This document shows positions 9,601 to 18,289 of a stretch of 44,054 nt of DNA, piece after piece; the stretch's first letter is position 1, and every line of letters starts with the position of its first letter. The notes below the pieces were generated by a model. The model did no database searches and was not told where the DNA came from. It was given only the letters and a program-made list of their open reading frames with translations. This DNA is from an uncultured Methylophilaceae bacterium (GTDB lineage: Bacteria; Pseudomonadota; Gammaproteobacteria; Burkholderiales; Methylophilaceae), in the NCBI GenBank assembly GCA_903870995.1, contig CAIQFD010000003.1, positions 1 to 44,054 of the forward strand, in the 5' to 3' direction. The translations under genes and the position numbers were made by a program.

Positions 9601-10242
9601 ATGAGCATGATTTTTCAAGATTACGTTTTTTATTCGCTAGCGGTTATTTTGCTATTTGCAGGTTTGCGTGTGATTACCGCACGTAACCCAGTGCATGCAG
9701 CTTTATTCTTGGTGCTTGCCTTCTTTACGGCGGCTGGCATTTGGCTGTTGTTAGAGGCTGAGTTTCTAGCGATTGCACTGGTGCTGGTCTATGTGGGTGC
9801 CGTGATGGTCTTATTCCTGTTTGTGGTGATGATGCTAGACATTAATCTCGACAAGTTGCGAGAGGGCTTCTGGGATTATTTGCCGATGGCTGGGTTCATT
9901 GGGGTGTTGATGGCCGCGGAAATGGTGATGATTCTTGGCACCAAGCATTTTGGCTTAGCACGCATTAGTGCACCTAAAGCGCATGCTGCTGATTACAGCA
10001 ACACGGCTGAATTAGGTCGTCAGCTCTATACCGATTATTTAATGCCATTTGAATTGGCCGCTGTGGTGCTGTTGGTCGCGATTGTTGCTGCTATTGCATT
10101 GACTTTGCGTGACCGTAAAGACTCTAAATTTATTAACCCTGCAGACCAAGTAAGAGTGAAGCGTGCAGACCGTATCCGTATGGTGAGCATGCCAGCTGAG
10201 GTTGAAGTGCCTGCAGTGGAAACAGAAAAGGCGAAATCATAA
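9601..10242 (+). CDS. nuoJ: NADH-quinone oxidoreductase subunit J
   Basis: 213 residues, ND6-type membrane subunit with five hydrophobic segments. The motifs [19 protein letters not shown] (about 20-38) and [18 protein letters not shown] (about 61-78) match the family. The latter holds the pi-bulge helix that moves during coupling. The ATG at 9601 is only three bases from AAGG, and the ATG at 9607 (MIFQDYVFY) has better spacing, so translation may start two codons later. The charged C-terminal tail (about 170-213) is cytoplasmic. The stop overlaps nuoK by one base. Confidence 0.95.
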   Translation: MSMIFQDYVFYSLAVILLFAGLRVITARNPVHAALFLVLAFFTAAGIWLLLEAEFLAIALVLVYVGAVMVLFLFVVMMLDINLDKLREGFWDYLPMAGFIGVLMAAEMVMILGTKHFGLARISAPKAHAADYSNTAELGRQLYTDYLMPFELAAVVLLVAIVAAIALTLRDRKDSKFINPADQVRVKRADRIRMVSMPAEVEVPAVETEKAKS

Positions 10243-10547
10243 TGGTCAGCTTGTCACATTATTTGATTTTAGGTTCATTGCTATTCGCGATTAGCGTGGT
10301 TGGGATTTTTCTTAACCGTAAAAACGTGATTATTTTATTGATGGCGATTGAGTTGATGTTGCTTGCGGTGAATTTGAATTTCATTGCTTTTTCACATTAC
10401 TTGAATGACATCGCTGGTCAAGTGTTCGTATTTTTTATTCTAACGGTTGCTGCGGCAGAGTCTGCGATTGGCCTGGCGATTTTGGTCGTGCTGTTTAGAA
10501 ACTTAAGAACCATTAACGTTGATGACCTCGATAGCTTAAAAGGCTAA
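10242..10547 (+). CDS. nuoK: NADH-quinone oxidoreductase subunit K
   Basis: 101 residues, three membrane helices, ND4L-type subunit. The two conserved membrane glutamates of the proton path are visible in [16 protein letters not shown] (about residue 36) and in [13 protein letters not shown] (about residue 72). It links NuoJ and NuoA to the antiporter-like NuoN. The start ATG shares one base with the nuoJ stop. The length is exactly typical. Confidence 0.97.
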   Translation: MVSLSHYLILGSLLFAISVVGIFLNRKNVIILLMAIELMLLAVNLNFIAFSHYLNDIAGQVFVFFILTVAAAESAIGLAILVVLFRNLRTINVDDLDSLKG

Positions 10548-10556
10548 ACGGAAATA

Positions 10557-12590
10557 ATGAACATGCACTCTATGAATATCTCAATGCAACAAATTTACTT
10601 AGCTATTCCGCTATTGCCACTGGTTGCTTCTGCAATTGTGGGTATCGCTAATAAAGCCTTACCTCGCTGCTTTGCGCATATCCTCACGATATTAGGTGTG
10701 GCTGGTGCTTTCGCTTTGTCTGTTTATGTGTTTTTGGATGTCCTTCAAGGCCATACTTACAATGGCACGGTTTACACATGGATGACGACGAGCACTTACA
10801 CATTCCAAGTGGGTTTTCTTATCGATAAATTAACCACCATGATGATGTTGGTGGTGACTTTTGTTTCATTGATGGTACATATCTACACGATCGGCTATAT
10901 GCACGAAGATGAAGGTTATCGTCGTTTCTTTAGCTATATTTCACTTTTCACTTTCTCGATGTTGATGTTGGTGATGGCGAATAACTTTATGCAGTTATTC
11001 TTTGGCTGGGAGGCTGTAGGCTTAGTGTCTTACTTGCTTATTGGTTTCTGGTTTACCCGACCAACAGCCATCTACGCTAACTTAAAAGCATTCTTGGTGA
11101 ATCGTGTCGGAGACTTTGGTTTCTTGCTTGGCATCGGCATGGTGCTTTGGTGCTTCGGCAGTCTTGATTACACGACGGCGTTTGCGCAAGCACCTCGCTT
11201 TGCACATGCGACAGTGGATATTATTCCTGGTGTGCATTGGTCAACCATGACTGTGATTTGTATTTTGCTATTTATCGGTGCGATGGGTAAGTCAGCCCAA
11301 GTGCCATTGCACGTTTGGTTGCCTGACTCAATGGAAGGCCCAACACCAATTTCAGCGTTGATCCATGCGGCAACGATGGTGACGGCCGGTATCTTTATGG
11401 TGGCACGTATGTCGCCGCTCTTTGAATTGTCTACCACAGCACTTTCATTCGTGATGGTGATAGGTGCGATTACTGCCTTATTTATGGGGTTCCTTGGCAT
11501 TATTCAAAATGATATTAAACGGGTGGTTGCTTATTCAACGCTTTCACAATTGGGCTACATGACGGTTGCTTTGGGCGCTTCAGCTTACTCAGTCGCGATT
11601 TTCCACCTAATGACCCACGCTTTCTTCAAGGCGTTGTTATTCTTAGGTGCAGGTTCTGTGATTATGGGGATGCATCATGATCAAGATATCCGCAATATGG
11701 GTGGCCTTCGTAAGTACATGAAGATTACTTGGATTACTTCATTGGTTGGTTCATTGGCCTTAATTGGTACGCCATTCTTGTCAGGCTTTTACTCTAAAGA
11801 TTCGATTATTGAAGCGGCGAAGTTGTCACATATTCCTGGCAGTGGCTTTGCGTATTTCGCAGTGCTTGCAGGTGTTTTTGTGACCGCATTCTACTCATTC
11901 CGTATGTATTTCTTGGTATTCCATGGCAAAGAGCGTTGGATGGAAGCTAAATCTCATCACGATGACCATGCGCATGACGACCAAGATCACCATCATGGTT
12001 TAGGCCCACATGATGTGCCGCACGAGCAGCCATGGGTAGTGACATTGCCACTTGTGTTACTAGCGATTCCATCACTGGCGATTGGATTTATTGCGATTGA
12101 GCCGATGTTGTTTAAAGGTTTTTTCGATGGCGTGATTTTTACTGATAGCACAGCGCATCCTGTTATGCATGAGCTTGCTGAAGACTTCCACGGCGCCGTT
12201 GCCATGGGCTTACATAGCTTCACATCATTACCATTTATCCTTGCCTTGTCTGGTGTGGTCTTGTCATGGTTCTTCTATATGAAGCGTCCAGATATTCCAG
12301 CTGCCATCAAAGCAAAATCTGGTCTGATTATGTGTGTGCTTGAGAATAAATATGGCTTCGATAGTTTTAACGAAAAAGTGTTTGCTGGTGGCTCACGGTT
12401 CATTGGTAGCAAACTTTGGAAAATTGGTGATGTGCAATTGATTGATGGTGTCATGGTCAACGGCACAGCTAATTTGATTGGCCGCCTCTCAAAAGTGGTT
12501 CGTGGCCTGCAATCAGGCCTGATTTACCACTATGCATTTGCCATGATTATTGGCGTATTTTTATTACTTACCTTATTCATGAAGGTTTAA
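10557..12590 (+). CDS. nuoL: NADH-quinone oxidoreductase subunit L (antiporter-like)
   Basis: 677 residues, about 16 helices, ND5-type distal proton pump with the long lateral helix at the C-terminus. The essential glutamate is in FFGWEAVGLVSYLL and the proton-path lysine in GAMGKSAQVPLHVWLPDSME. A histidine/aspartate-rich loop (HHDDHAHDDQDHHHG, about residues 466-480) precedes the C-terminal part; such loops are common in betaproteobacterial NuoL and might bind metal ions. The start is one of several closely spaced ATGs (10557, 10563, 10572). The stop is directly followed by the nuoM ATG without a gap. Confidence 0.97.
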   Translation: MNMHSMNISMQQIYLAIPLLPLVASAIVGIANKALPRCFAHILTILGVAGAFALSVYVFLDVLQGHTYNGTVYTWMTTSTYTFQVGFLIDKLTTMMMLVVTFVSLMVHIYTIGYMHEDEGYRRFFSYISLFTFSMLMLVMANNFMQLFFGWEAVGLVSYLLIGFWFTRPTAIYANLKAFLVNRVGDFGFLLGIGMVLWCFGSLDYTTAFAQAPRFAHATVDIIPGVHWSTMTVICILLFIGAMGKSAQVPLHVWLPDSMEGPTPISALIHAATMVTAGIFMVARMSPLFELSTTALSFVMVIGAITALFMGFLGIIQNDIKRVVAYSTLSQLGYMTVALGASAYSVAIFHLMTHAFFKALLFLGAGSVIMGMHHDQDIRNMGGLRKYMKITWITSLVGSLALIGTPFLSGFYSKDSIIEAAKLSHIPGSGFAYFAVLAGVFVTAFYSFRMYFLVFHGKERWMEAKSHHDDHAHDDQDHHHGLGPHDVPHEQPWVVTLPLVLLAIPSLAIGFIAIEPMLFKGFFDGVIFTDSTAHPVMHELAEDFHGAVAMGLHSFTSLPFILALSGVVLSWFFYMKRPDIPAAIKAKSGLIMCVLENKYGFDSFNEKVFAGGSRFIGSKLWKIGDVQLIDGVMVNGTANLIGRLSKVVRGLQSGLIYHYAFAMIIGVFLLLTLFMKV

Positions 12591-14081
12591 ATGACAAGCT
12601 TGCCTCTTCTTAGTCTTGCGATTTGGGTGCCTATCTTAGCGGGCATCCTAGTCTTGTTTACTGGTGATGACAAACATGCATCAACTGCCCGTTGGATTGC
12701 TTTGTTGGGAAGTTTAGTGGCATTTGCAGTGACTATTCCACTTTATACAGGCTTCAATTTTGCAGATGGCGGCTTCCAATTTCAAGAAGGTTTTAGCTGG
12801 ATTCCTACCTTCAATATTCATTACCACTTAGGTGCTGACGGTATCGCTGTGCCTTTGATTTTGCTCACAAGCTTTACTACGATTTTGGTGGTGATTGCTG
12901 CGTGGGAAGTCATCCAAAAGCGTGTTGCGCAATATATGGCGGCTTTCCTAATTATGTCTGGTTTGATGATCGGCGTGTTTAGTGCGTTGGATGCCATCCT
13001 CTATTACGTATTTTGGGAAGCCATGCTCATTCCAATGTTCTTGGTGATTGGTGTGTGGGGCGGTCCAAATCGCGTTTACGCGACGATTAAGTTTTTCCTC
13101 TACACCTTGCTCGGCTCATTGCTGATGTTGGTGGCCTTCATTTACTTGTTCTACCAAACCAACAGTTTTGAAATCGTCGATTACTATCGCTTGCCGATGA
13201 CATTGAAAGTTCAAGTGTTGGTGTTCTTGGCATTCTTTATGGCGTTCGCGGTTAAAATTCCAATGTGGCCAGTGCACACATGGTTGCCAGATGCCCACGT
13301 TGAAGCGCCAACAGGCGGTTCAGTAGTGTTGGCTGCGATTGCCTTGAAGTTAGGTGGCTATAGCTTCTTGCGCTTTGCAATGCCAATCGCGCCAGACGCT
13401 GCGCACTATCTATCAGGCTTTATGATTGCGCTGTCACTCATCGCTGTGGTCTATATCGCTTTTGTGGCATTGGTTCAGCAAGACATGAAAAAGCTCATTG
13501 CTTACTCATCAATCTCGCATATGGGTTTTGTGACGTTAGGTTTCTTCTTATTTAACTCTATAGGTTTAGAAGGCTCTATCGTGCAGATGATCTCGCACGG
13601 TTTTATTTCTAGTGCGATGTTCTTAAGTGTTGGTGTGCTTTATGACCGTATGCACTCTCGTCAAATTGCAGACTACGGTGGGGTAGTGAATACCATGCCT
13701 AAGTTCGCAGCCTTTGCAGTTCTATTTGCGATGGCCAATGCTGGCTTGCCAGGTACGTCAGGATTTGTGGGCGAGTTTATGGTGATTTTGGGCGCACTAC
13801 AAAAGAACTTCTGGTTCGCTTTCTTAGCGTCAACAACATTGATTTTGGGTGCTGCTTACACATTGTGGATGGTGAAGCGCGTGTTCTTTGGTGAGATTGC
13901 CAATTCACACGTGGCTGAATTAGTTGATCTGAATAAACGTGAGCTGCTGATCTTAAGCACACTGGCAATTTTAGTCATTGGCTTTGGTGTTTATCCTCAG
14001 CCAATCACAGAGATGACACACGCAACGGTCGCGCAATTTCTAGATCATATGGCACACACAAAAATACCAGCAGGTTTATAA
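12591..14081 (+). CDS. nuoM: NADH-quinone oxidoreductase subunit M (antiporter-like)
   Basis: 496 residues, 14 helices, ND4-type proton-pumping subunit. The key glutamate (about E143) is in YYVFWEAMLIPMFL and the key lysine (about K222) in FAVKIPMWPVHTWLPDAH. These are the charged residues of the Mrp-antiporter-like half-channels. It is homologous to the products of nuoL and nuoN, which flank it. GAAGG just upstream of the start serves as ribosome-binding site inside the end of nuoL. Confidence 0.97.
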   Translation: MTSLPLLSLAIWVPILAGILVLFTGDDKHASTARWIALLGSLVAFAVTIPLYTGFNFADGGFQFQEGFSWIPTFNIHYHLGADGIAVPLILLTSFTTILVVIAAWEVIQKRVAQYMAAFLIMSGLMIGVFSALDAILYYVFWEAMLIPMFLVIGVWGGPNRVYATIKFFLYTLLGSLLMLVAFIYLFYQTNSFEIVDYYRLPMTLKVQVLVFLAFFMAFAVKIPMWPVHTWLPDAHVEAPTGGSVVLAAIALKLGGYSFLRFAMPIAPDAAHYLSGFMIALSLIAVVYIAFVALVQQDMKKLIAYSSISHMGFVTLGFFLFNSIGLEGSIVQMISHGFISSAMFLSVGVLYDRMHSRQIADYGGVVNTMPKFAAFAVLFAMANAGLPGTSGFVGEFMVILGALQKNFWFAFLASTTLILGAAYTLWMVKRVFFGEIANSHVAELVDLNKRELLILSTLAILVIGFGVYPQPITEMTHATVAQFLDHMAHTKIPAGL

Positions 14082-14121
14082 GGCGAGTTGAATCGCCGAA
14101 TACGATTGGAAATATAGAAAT

Positions 14122-15570
14122 ATGAATGGACTTCAAACGGATTTAATCGCAGCGCTACCCGAGCTATTTGTGCTCTCAATGGCAATGTTCATTTTGCTTG
14201 CGGATTTGTTTTTAAAACCATCTAATCGCATTGTTATTTTCTTATTAACTCAAATCACTTTGTTGGGTGCCGCGTTTATCACTATCTCTACGCACAATCC
14301 TAGCGTGAGTTATGCATTTAGCGGCATGTTTGTGGATGATTCTTTTGCTGATGTGATGAAGCTAATGATTTATCTCAGTACATCACTCTTCTTGGTTTAT
14401 ACCCGCGCATATATCACGTTACGTGGCATGTTTAGAGGTGAGTTTTATGCACTAGTATTGTTCGCAATGGCTGGCATGATGGTCATGGTGTCAGGACAAC
14501 ATTTCTTGACGCTCTACATGGGTTTAGAGCTATTGTCCTTATGCTTGTATGCATTGGTAGCGCTGGACAGTGACAACGCTCGTGCGACAGAAGCTGCGAT
14601 GAAGTATTTTGTATTGGGCGCATTGGCTTCAGGCATGTTGCTTTATGGGATGTCCATGATGTACGGCGCAACAGGCAGCTTGAATATCTCTGAAGTGGCA
14701 AGTGCGCTGTTAAATGGCTCACAAGATAAGCCAGTGCTCGTATTGGGAACAGTGTTTATTGTGGCAGGCTTGGCGTTTAAATTAGGCGCGGTGCCATTCC
14801 AAATGTGGGTGCCAGACGTCTACGAAGGTTCGCCAACTGCCATTACCTTATTCATTGGTTCAGTGACTAAACTTGCCGCATTTGCTTTTGTGATTCGTAT
14901 CTTGGCGCAAGGTTTATATGTCTTAGCGATTGATTGGCACGGCATGTTGATGATTATGGCGGTGCTTTCTATCATCATCGGCAATATTACAGCGATTGCG
15001 CAAACGAATCTCAAGCGCATGCTTGCTTATTCAACCATCTCTCACGTTGGCTTCTTGTTATTTGGTTTGATGAGTGCCAGCATGAATGGCTACATTTCAT
15101 CCATGTTCTATATTGTTTCTTATGTGCTGATGACATTGGCTGGCTTTGGCATGATTCTATTGCTTTCGCGTAAAGGTTTTGAAGCTGAACAATTAGATGA
15201 TTTGAAAGGCCTCAACCAACGTAGTCCATGGTTTGCATTTATGATGCTGATCACCATGTTCTCAATGGCAGGTGTGCCTCCAACATTGGGCTTTTACGCT
15301 AAATTCGCAGTGCTACAAGCCGCTTTGCAAGCGGGCTTCTTGTGGCTGGTTGTGTTTGCTGTGTTAATGGCAGTGATCGGCGCATTTTACTATCTACGTA
15401 TTGTTAAACTCATGTACTTTGATGAGCCAATTGACCATACCCCAATTAATAATCCACCAGAAATGAACATGTTGCTGAGCGTGAATGCTTTAGCTTTGTT
15501 GGCGCTAGGCATTATGCCGCAGCGTTTGATGGATATTTGTGCATACGCAATCGCACATAGTCTTCAATAG
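14122..15570 (+). CDS. nuoN: NADH-quinone oxidoreductase subunit N (antiporter-like)
   Basis: 482 residues, ND2-type, the third antiporter-like proton pump, located nearest the peripheral arm. The conserved [18 protein letters not shown] (about 132-149) and [20 protein letters not shown] (about 214-233) show the membrane glutamate and lysine. The gap to nuoM (40 bases) is the largest within the operon and holds a small hairpin (GGCGA...TCGCC, 14082-14097) without a T-run. It is the last structural gene of complex I. Confidence 0.96.
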   Translation: MNGLQTDLIAALPELFVLSMAMFILLADLFLKPSNRIVIFLLTQITLLGAAFITISTHNPSVSYAFSGMFVDDSFADVMKLMIYLSTSLFLVYTRAYITLRGMFRGEFYALVLFAMAGMMVMVSGQHFLTLYMGLELLSLCLYALVALDSDNARATEAAMKYFVLGALASGMLLYGMSMMYGATGSLNISEVASALLNGSQDKPVLVLGTVFIVAGLAFKLGAVPFQMWVPDVYEGSPTAITLFIGSVTKLAAFAFVIRILAQGLYVLAIDWHGMLMIMAVLSIIIGNITAIAQTNLKRMLAYSTISHVGFLLFGLMSASMNGYISSMFYIVSYVLMTLAGFGMILLLSRKGFEAEQLDDLKGLNQRSPWFAFMMLITMFSMAGVPPTLGFYAKFAVLQAALQAGFLWLVVFAVLMAVIGAFYYLRIVKLMYFDEPIDHTPINNPPEMNMLLSVNALALLALGIMPQRLMDICAYAIAHSLQ

Positions 15571-15582
15571 GCCTTCACGCAT

Positions 15583-15873
15583 ATGACCAATCTAATCTTA
15601 TTGTTGTTGGCATTGGTCTTCGCGAATTCGCCTTGGTTTTCAGAGCGTTTGTTCTTTGTCATTCCTGTTAAGCAACAGCCTAAAAATGCGGCTTGGTGTT
15701 TGCTCGAATTAATCGTTTTATACTTTATTCTTGGATTGATCATTCGATACGCTGAGCACGCTAAAATGGGTCAAGTCGCTCCGCAGAAGTGGGAATTCTA
15801 TGCCATTACTGCTTGCCTATTTTTAGTGCTCGCTTTCCCTGGTTTTATCTATCGTTTTTTCTGGAAGAAGTAA
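15583..15873 (+). CDS. Small membrane protein, DUF2818 type
   Basis: 96 residues with three hydrophobic segments (about 1-14, 36-55 and 71-90) and a short basic C-terminus (RFFWKK). The early motif ANSPWFSERLFFV is what I recall from the DUF2818 family, which in betaproteobacteria sits directly after nuoN. It starts 12 bases after the nuoN stop and is almost certainly cotranscribed with nuo. The function is unknown. Its fixed place suggests a role in complex I assembly or stability, but that is inference from position only. Confidence 0.75.
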   Translation: MTNLILLLLALVFANSPWFSERLFFVIPVKQQPKNAAWCLLELIVLYFILGLIIRYAEHAKMGQVAPQKWEFYAITACLFLVLAFPGFIYRFFWKK

Positions 15874-15915
15874 GTTAAACAAACATCTCGCCGCTCCTGA
15901 TAAGGAAAACATCAA

Positions 15916-16851
15916 ATGAAATTACCTTCTTTGATCAAAATGATGTTGTTGTGCCTTTCAATTAGCCTAGCTGCCTGCACCTATACCACGCAACTAGGTG
16001 AAAAATTCCTCCCTGATTCTGAATACAATACCCTGTTAGTTAAAGCTGACTCTGCGATGCATGATGGTGAATGGGCAAAAGCGGCGGCTTTTTATGAAAA
16101 AGCAGTGCAGTTAAAGCCAGGCAATTGGGATTTAAAGCTCAAGCAAGCACAAGCCTATCGAAACGATGGCAAGCTTTCGCAAGCATACAATGCTTATCAA
16201 ATGATTATCGATGCAAAAACTGCCAGCCCTTATGCTAACGATATCACGCTCAAAACCGCTAAAGAAAACCAAGCTAAACTAGGGTTTAAAGTCGAGCCTA
16301 TTGTTTCTGTACCTGCGACATCTAGCACAGTATCCCCAGAAGCGCCTAAAGCAACAGAGCCTGAGATGGCGGAAAGTCATGAGCAAACCTTGAATGCTGC
16401 CGCTAAACCCCAAGAAGCTAAGGCTGAGCCAGAGGCTATCCCAGCTAAGCCTCTGGCAAGTACTACCTTGGTCGAGGAGGGGCAGCATCCTTTGGCATCA
16501 AAGCCTGATGTTAATCAGAGCAAATTAGTGATGGATGAGGTTGCTGCTTGGGCAAAAGCTTGGGCAAGTAAAAATGTCGATATCTACTTTGCACATTATG
16601 TGGATGGTTTTGCGGGTGAGTATGGCAATTCAACGGCTTGGCAAAAATCGAGAAAAGCAAAGATTTTGAAGAGTAAGCCAATCAAAATTTCTTTTTCAGA
16701 TATTCAAATTAACAACATCAGCGCTGAGTTAGTGGAAGTTACTTTTAAGCAAACTTACCAATCAGGGGGCTATCAAGATGTTGGTAGCAAGACTTTAGAA
16801 ATGACCAAAGTTAAAGATCGCTGGCTAATCACCAAAGAGCTTTTTAAGTAA
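15916..16851 (+). CDS. TPR-containing lipoprotein with NTF2-like C-terminal domain
   Basis: 311 residues. The signal peptide ends in the lipobox LAAC, so C21 is predicted to be lipidated. At about residues 36-105 there are two TPR-like helical repeats (AMHDGEWAKAAAFYEKAVQL and then QAYRNDGKLSQAYNAYQMII). A linker rich in Pro, Ala, Glu and Lys follows (about 118-190). The C-terminal domain (about 198-311), with EVAAWAKAWASKNVDIYFAH and ending VKDRWLITKELF, resembles the NTF2-like domain found at the end of some L,D-transpeptidase-like proteins (Cds6 type). It is probably envelope-anchored and binds a protein or peptidoglycan partner, but the exact role is unknown. AAGGAAA lies about eight bases before the ATG. 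Confidence 0.7.
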   Translation: MKLPSLIKMMLLCLSISLAACTYTTQLGEKFLPDSEYNTLLVKADSAMHDGEWAKAAAFYEKAVQLKPGNWDLKLKQAQAYRNDGKLSQAYNAYQMIIDAKTASPYANDITLKTAKENQAKLGFKVEPIVSVPATSSTVSPEAPKATEPEMAESHEQTLNAAAKPQEAKAEPEAIPAKPLASTTLVEEGQHPLASKPDVNQSKLVMDEVAAWAKAWASKNVDIYFAHYVDGFAGEYGNSTAWQKSRKAKILKSKPIKISFSDIQINNISAELVEVTFKQTYQSGGYQDVGSKTLEMTKVKDRWLITKELFK

Positions 16852-16858
16852 ATAATTA

Positions 16859-17443
16859 ATGACACAAAAAGATCAGCATTTAATCGAAGTCTGCATTTCC
16901 TCGGAGCTGGTGTTGGATGGGGGCATGATGCGCGTCAAGCGTGACCAAGTAAGATTGCCAAGTGGTAATCAAGGTCAGCGCGAGTTTATTTTGCATCCAG
17001 GTGCGGTACTGATTATTCCGCTGCTTCAGAATGGCAATCTGCTATTAGAGCGTCAGTTCCGTTATCCACTTAATCGTGTGTTTGTGGAGCTACCAGCAGG
17101 CAAGATAGATGCTGGCGAGGACATTCTTTCCACTGGTCAGCGTGAGTTGTTAGAAGAGACGGGCTACACTGCACAAGAGTGGATTTATCTTGGACATCAA
17201 CATCCTTGCATCGGCTATTCGGATGAAGTAATTTACATGGTCCTCGCTAAAGGGCTTGAAGAGGGCGACGCACATTGCGACGAAGATGAAGCTTTGGAGC
17301 TGTTTGAGGCAAGTTTGGATGATTGTTTGCAAATGGTGGCGACCCAACAAATTACCGATGCTAAAACGATCTTAGCGTTGATGTATGTTGAGAAGTACTT
17401 GCAGGGCGTGTGGCCTGCTTTATCTTTGAACGAAACCCCTTAA
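16859..17443 (+). CDS. nudF: Nudix hydrolase, ADP-ribose pyrophosphatase type
   Basis: 194 residues. The Nudix box spans residues 81-103: G81, E87, R95, E96, E99, E100 and G102 fit Gx5Ex7REUxEExGU exactly, so a metal-dependent pyrophosphohydrolase is expected. The upstream REFILHPGAVLIIPLL and ERQFRYPLNRVFVELPAGK are typical of the ADP-ribose pyrophosphatase subgroup, which cleaves ADP-ribose to AMP and ribose 5-phosphate. The substrate is inferred from the subgroup resemblance. It starts seven bases after the lipoprotein stop, without a clear Shine-Dalgarno, and its stop directly abuts the GTG of the next gene. Confidence 0.8.
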   Translation: MTQKDQHLIEVCISSELVLDGGMMRVKRDQVRLPSGNQGQREFILHPGAVLIIPLLQNGNLLLERQFRYPLNRVFVELPAGKIDAGEDILSTGQRELLEETGYTAQEWIYLGHQHPCIGYSDEVIYMVLAKGLEEGDAHCDEDEALELFEASLDDCLQMVATQQITDAKTILALMYVEKYLQGVWPALSLNETP

Positions 17444-18289
17444 GTGGCCGAAAAAGTTCTGATTGCAGGTTGTGGTGATTTGGGTGCAGAGCTTGCGCAT
17501 CAGCTTCAATCGCAAGGCTTAATCCCAATTGGATTGCGTCGATCACTTGCCGTTGATTCAAAGTTTGAGTGCGTTCAAGCAGACGTTACGCAGCCTAGTT
17601 CACTTTCTAATATCTCTAAATTAAATCCTGATTTTGTTGTTTATTGCGTCGCCGCAACAGCGCAGACCGATGAAAACTATCGCCAGCATTATGTGGAGGG
17701 ATTGCGTAACGTGCTGAGCGCACTCGAGGGCGCTGGCAATCTTAAGCATGTATTTTTTGTTTCTAGTACCCGCATGTATGGCCAAGTGACCGATGATTTA
17801 TTGGATGAAAATACTGTGCCTCAAGAGATGGATTTTGGGGGGCAACGTTTATTGAAAGCTGAAAACTTGCTCAAACGAGCGGGTAAATCTTGGACACACA
17901 CCGCTTTAAGATTGACGGGTATTTATGGTCCTGGCCGAAATCGTATGCTGACGCTCGCAGCTAATCCAGCTAACTGGCCAAGCCAAAACATTTGGACCAA
18001 TCGTATTCATAGAGATGATGCCGCTGGATTTATTGTGTACTTAATGCAATTGCTACTGGCAAAACATCCAGTGCAAGATTGTTATATCGTGACGGATAGC
18101 TGTCCTGTTTCTCAACACGAAGTGTTGCATTGGATTGCCAATGAAATGGGCTTGGCTACAGGCAATGAGTTGCCGCCAGTGGTCGGTGGAAAACGTATGT
18201 CTAATCAGCGTATGTTAGCCACAGGTTTTCGTTTGAAATACGCTGACTACAAATTAGGTTATTCTGCGATGTTGAATAATAAGGCCTGA
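17444..18289 (+). CDS. NAD(P)-dependent epimerase/dehydratase-like protein (YeeZ-like)
   Basis: 281 residues starting at GTG directly after the TAA of the Nudix gene. The N-terminus VAEKVLIAGCGDLGAELAHQ is a Rossmann fold with G9xG11xxG14. VFFVSSTRMYG (about 103-113) and RLTGIYGPGRNRM match the extended short-chain dehydrogenase fold of YeeZ-type proteins, for which no reaction is firmly known. It probably acts on a nucleotide-sugar-like or other small substrate using NAD(P). The last 31 bases overlap, tail to tail, the end of the decarboxylase gene on the opposite strand. Confidence 0.75.
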   Translation: MAEKVLIAGCGDLGAELAHQLQSQGLIPIGLRRSLAVDSKFECVQADVTQPSSLSNISKLNPDFVVYCVAATAQTDENYRQHYVEGLRNVLSALEGAGNLKHVFFVSSTRMYGQVTDDLLDENTVPQEMDFGGQRLLKAENLLKRAGKSWTHTALRLTGIYGPGRNRMLTLAANPANWPSQNIWTNRIHRDDAAGFIVYLMQLLLAKHPVQDCYIVTDSCPVSQHEVLHWIANEMGLATGNELPPVVGGKRMSNQRMLATGFRLKYADYKLGYSAMLNNKA

